Positions 61,641 to 64,000 of a stretch of 64,000 nucleotides of DNA are shown piece after piece; the first letter of the stretch is position 1; every line of letters begins with the position of its first letter. The position numbers and the translations under genes were made by a program. This DNA is from CAWHMS01 sp963830495. Its GTDB lineage: Bacteria; Actinomycetota; Actinomycetes; Propionibacteriales; Nocardioidaceae. The stretch is from assembly GCA_963830495.1 (NCBI GenBank), contig CAWHMS010000002.1, positions 124,001 to 188,000 on the forward strand. Direction: 5' to 3'. Under the pieces are notes generated by a model, which was given only the letters and a program-made list of their open reading frames with translations, had not been told where the DNA came from and did no database searches.

Positions 61641-64000
61641 GCTGCGACCACCTCCTCGACGACTGCGGGTGCTGCGAGCCCGGCACGTCGGCCGTCGCCA
61701 CCGTCGACAACCCTCCTGGGAAGCCATCGCTGGATCGGAGGGTCGGTACCGCATCGAACTTCGCCCGGCAGATGCTCGCCGGGCTGACGGCCCAGCCCGC
61801 ACTGGACCGGCTCACCACCCGGCGGGCCGACGATCCGGCGATCGCGCTCGTGGACGCCTGGTCGGTGGTGCTCGACGTGCTGACGTTCTACTCCGAGCGA
61901 CTGGGCAACGAGGGTTACCTGCGTACGGCGCTGGACGGACGCTCCCTGGCCGAGCTGGCACAGAGTGTCGGCTACCAACCGGGACGGGGCAGGGCAGCGG
62001 CCACCCTGCTCGCCTTCACCCTGGAGGAGGGGCTGGGCGCACCGACATCGGTGCCCATCCCCCGCGGCACGAAGGTGGCGAGCCTGCCCGGCCCCGGCGA
62101 GGTGCCGCAGACCTACGAGACCAGCGAGGACGTCGAGGCGCGGACGGAGTGGAACGCCGTCCAGGCCCGGAGCAAGGCTCCCCAGGAGCTGACCATCGGC
62201 GCCACGCACGCCTTCGTCGAGGGGGTGCGCACCGACATCGCAGCGGGTGACGCGGTGCTGCTGGTGGGTCGCGAGCGCGAAGCCGCAGGGGCGAGCCAGT
62301 CGTGGGCGTTTCGACTGCTGAGCTCGGTCCAGCGGCTACCGGAGCGGGCGGTCACTCGACTGACCTGGAGCGAGCCGCTGGGCAGCCCCTCCCCGAGCTC
62401 GGGACGGGCGGGCGACGAGAAGGTGCCTGACCCACGGGATGCGCGACTGCACCTGCTCCGTCGTCGGGCAGGCGTCTTCGGAGCAGCGGCGCCGGACTAC
62501 CGCCTCATCGACGCCTCCGTCACGGGCTCGCTGACCGGCTCGGCGTCGGCCGCTGGGGCGACGTCGACCGGGCCGAAGGTCATCACGGACTCGGCGGCAG
62601 GCAAGGCCCAGCAGATCACGACCGGGCCCGGGCCCGACTGGCCGTATTGGACCGTGAAGGCGCCGGGTCAGCCCGAGAACACCGTCGACCTCGATGCGCT
62701 CTACCCGACCGCGACCCCGGGCTCGTGGGCGGTGCTCAGCCGGGTAGGCGCGACCGCGTGCTACCGGATCGAGGTGGCGCGTGAGGAGTCTCGTACCGAC
62801 TACACCCTCAACGCCAAGGTCAGCCGCCTCACCCTGCAGGGGCCCTTTGTCAGCTCGCTTTTCAGCACCTTCGTGCGTCAGACGAGTGCCTTCGTCGGAT
62901 CCGAGCTGCTGCTGCTGGCCGGTGCCCCGGTGCCGCTGCCCGTGCAGGGTGACGGGGTTGAGTTGGCGACCAGTGTTCCGCCCCTGGCGGCCGGGCGGAG
63001 CGTCGTCGTGCGTGGGCCTCGTCCGGTGATCCGGGTGGCGGAGGGTGTGCGCACGCTCGTCCTGCAGGTAGCCGGATCGGCCTTGATCGAGCTGCATCCC
63101 GGCGATGAGCTCGAGGTGGTCGGACCCGCCACGCACAACGAGGGCGGCACGGTCACGTGGCCGACGAGCCGTGGCACCGTCACTGCCGGGCCGGAGCAGG
63201 TGGAGATCGTGCCGCCGGATGAGGACAACGACATCGTGAGCGAGGTTGCCTTCGTCGCTTCCCCGACGACGGAGGAGCCCAAGGTCGACGAGATCCGCCT
63301 CGCCGCCCCACTCGTCGGCTGCTTCGACCGTGAGTCGGTGCGCATCCTGGCAAACGTCGCTGCCGCCACGCATGGCGAGACGCGCACGCAGGTGCTCGGC
63401 AGTGGAGACGCGGGTACGACGTACCAGCGCTTCACCCTCGCGCAGACCCCACTCACCTACACCGCCGCCGCGTCCGGCGGGGCGGTCGTGTCGACCCTCG
63501 AGGTCAGGGTCGATGGGCAGCTATGGAGCGAGGTGCCGCGGCTGTTCGGGACCGGGTCCGCTGCCGAGGTCTACACCACGTCGATGGATGACGCGGGCGT
63601 CGTGACCGTGCAGTTCGGGGACGGGCTGACCGGCGCGCGGCTCCCGACGGGCACCAACAACGTCACGGCGACCTACCGGGTCGGCACCGGCCTGAGCGGG
63701 AAGGTGGCGGTCGACCAGCTGACGCTGCTGATGACGCGCCCACTGGGGGTCCGCTCGGTCACCAACCCGATCGCGTCCGGCCTGGCCGCTGACGCCGAGC
63801 CACCGGACGCCGTACGCGGCAACACCCCTCGCACCGCGCTCACCCTGGATCGGGTCGTCTCCCTGACAGACGTCGAGGACTTCGCCCGGTCGGTGCCGGG
63901 CATCGGGAAGGCGGCGGCGGTCTCGCTGTGGGACGGCCGCCACCGGTTCGTCCACCTCACCGTGGCCGGCGTCGGCGAGCAGCGCGTCGACGAGCAGGCG
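61637..64000 (+). CDS. Second large baseplate wedge protein (Cis12-like), cut by the window edge
   Basis: 788 codons are visible from ATG 61637 with no stop before the right edge. A Cys-rich start (MSCDHLLDDCGCCEPG) leads to NFARQMLAGLTAQPALDRLTTRRADDPAIALVDAWSVVLDVLTFYSERLGNEGYLRTALDGRSLAELAQSVGYQPGRGRAAATLLAF, again the wedge signature (activity-and-age of the J-like family). Later segments (VVTVQFGDGLTGARLPTGTNNVTATYRVGTGLSGKVAVDQLTLLMTRPLGV; SLTDVEDFARSVPGIGKAAAVSLWDG) fit the J-domain. It overlaps Cis11 by ATGA. Confidence 0.88.
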   Translation, partial: MSCDHLLDDCGCCEPGTSAVATVDNPPGKPSLDRRVGTASNFARQMLAGLTAQPALDRLTTRRADDPAIALVDAWSVVLDVLTFYSERLGNEGYLRTALDGRSLAELAQSVGYQPGRGRAAATLLAFTLEEGLGAPTSVPIPRGTKVASLPGPGEVPQTYETSEDVEARTEWNAVQARSKAPQELTIGATHAFVEGVRTDIAAGDAVLLVGREREAAGASQSWAFRLLSSVQRLPERAVTRLTWSEPLGSPSPSSGRAGDEKVPDPRDARLHLLRRRAGVFGAAAPDYRLIDASVTGSLTGSASAAGATSTGPKVITDSAAGKAQQITTGPGPDWPYWTVKAPGQPENTVDLDALYPTATPGSWAVLSRVGATACYRIEVAREESRTDYTLNAKVSRLTLQGPFVSSLFSTFVRQTSAFVGSELLLLAGAPVPLPVQGDGVELATSVPPLAAGRSVVVRGPRPVIRVAEGVRTLVLQVAGSALIELHPGDELEVVGPATHNEGGTVTWPTSRGTVTAGPEQVEIVPPDEDNDIVSEVAFVASPTTEEPKVDEIRLAAPLVGCFDRESVRILANVAAATHGETRTQVLGSGDAGTTYQRFTLAQTPLTYTAAASGGAVVSTLEVRVDGQLWSEVPRLFGTGSAAEVYTTSMDDAGVVTVQFGDGLTGARLPTGTNNVTATYRVGTGLSGKVAVDQLTLLMTRPLGVRSVTNPIASGLAADAEPPDAVRGNTPRTALTLDRVVSLTDVEDFARSVPGIGKAAAVSLWDGRHRFVHLTVAGVGEQRVDEQA

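Noticed and set aside
59241..61802. 853-codon open frame on the minus strand
   Set aside because: It is the antisense shadow of the two baseplate genes. Composition is Arg/Gly/His/Val-rich without domains, and it has no ribosome site.
46500..64000. Prophage or type VI secretion as explanation for the tail genes
   Set aside because: No capsid, portal, terminase, lysis or integrase gene and no TssJLM/TssA genes are seen. DUF4157, DUF4255 and an AAA+ ATPase are eCIS markers.
1..64000. CRISPR arrays, insertion sequences, rRNA genes, riboswitches
   Set aside because: Scanning by eye showed no regularly spaced repeats, transposase motifs, rRNA segments or recognisable riboswitch cores. Short or degenerate cases could have been missed.

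Overview
The window is very GC-rich, uses GTG and sometimes TTG starts, and packs its genes into operons with 1-8 nt ATGA/GTGA-type overlaps. A PntAa/PntAb/PntB transhydrogenase, an actinobacterial MenB, a tadA gene next to a 'tadA-associated' gene and tRNA-Ser, a PaaX regulator and a SARP/BTAD regulator all point to a high-GC actinobacterium. Nocardioidaceae (Nocardioides-like) is my best guess, but it is an inference from gene content only.

Layout. 0-5 kb: the edge of a VapC/Phd-type toxin-antitoxin pair, a MarR repressor divergent from a three-gene ABC exporter, a small ABM-like protein and a PhzF-family gene with a tiny upstream gene. 5.5-15.1 kb: housekeeping genes, namely tRNA-Ser(CGA), tadA and its associated gene, upp, the pnt operon, menB, an aminotransferase, a sugar kinase and an acyltransferase, plus one small broken gene. 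15.2-23.5 kb: an M13 zinc metallopeptidase gene riddled with single-base frameshifts, thioredoxin, dimethylargininase, a secreted RTX-repeat protein, an F420/FMN-type oxidoreductase, a two-gene PASTA membrane unit and a BBE-type flavoprotein.

23.5-38.1 kb is a catabolic island for an aromatic acid through CoA thioesters. It holds a (2-amino)benzoate-CoA ligase, a fused flavin monooxygenase/OYE-type reductase resembling 2-aminobenzoyl-CoA monooxygenase/reductase, two SDRs, a RidA deaminase-like protein, a MenB/BadI-like hydrolase, a thiolase, a PaaX-type repressor, an ADP-forming acyl-CoA synthetase, a second AMP-forming ligase and a B12-type acyl-CoA mutase large subunit. The likely substrate is anthranilate or a close relative: activation, dearomatisation, imine hydrolysis, ring opening and thiolysis. 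38.1-43.4 kb: a membrane protein, Lon protease, a GNAT acetyltransferase and a membrane-spanning alpha/beta-hydrolase-like protein with a Lys/Ala tail.

43.5-64 kb holds a second frameshift-riddled zinc metallopeptidase (M36 fungalysin type with two P-domains). It is followed by an extracellular contractile injection system (eCIS) locus that runs off the right edge: SARP regulator, small ORF, sheath, tube, zinc-ribbon chaperone-like protein, a frameshifted Pro/Ala-rich protein with an IGRIEV motif, DUF4255 cap/terminator, AAA+ ATPase, a DUF4157 (eCIS-core) protein with a second HExxH domain (the best effector candidate) and a small partner. These are followed by the spike-tube adaptor, LysM protein, hub, gpV spike, PAAR-like tip, gp25 and two large baseplate proteins. 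Tail fibre and tape-measure genes are not seen and may lie beyond position 64000.

No CRISPR array, insertion sequence, integrase or rRNA was seen. Many long antisense open frames exist only because stop codons are rare at this GC content, and they were left out.
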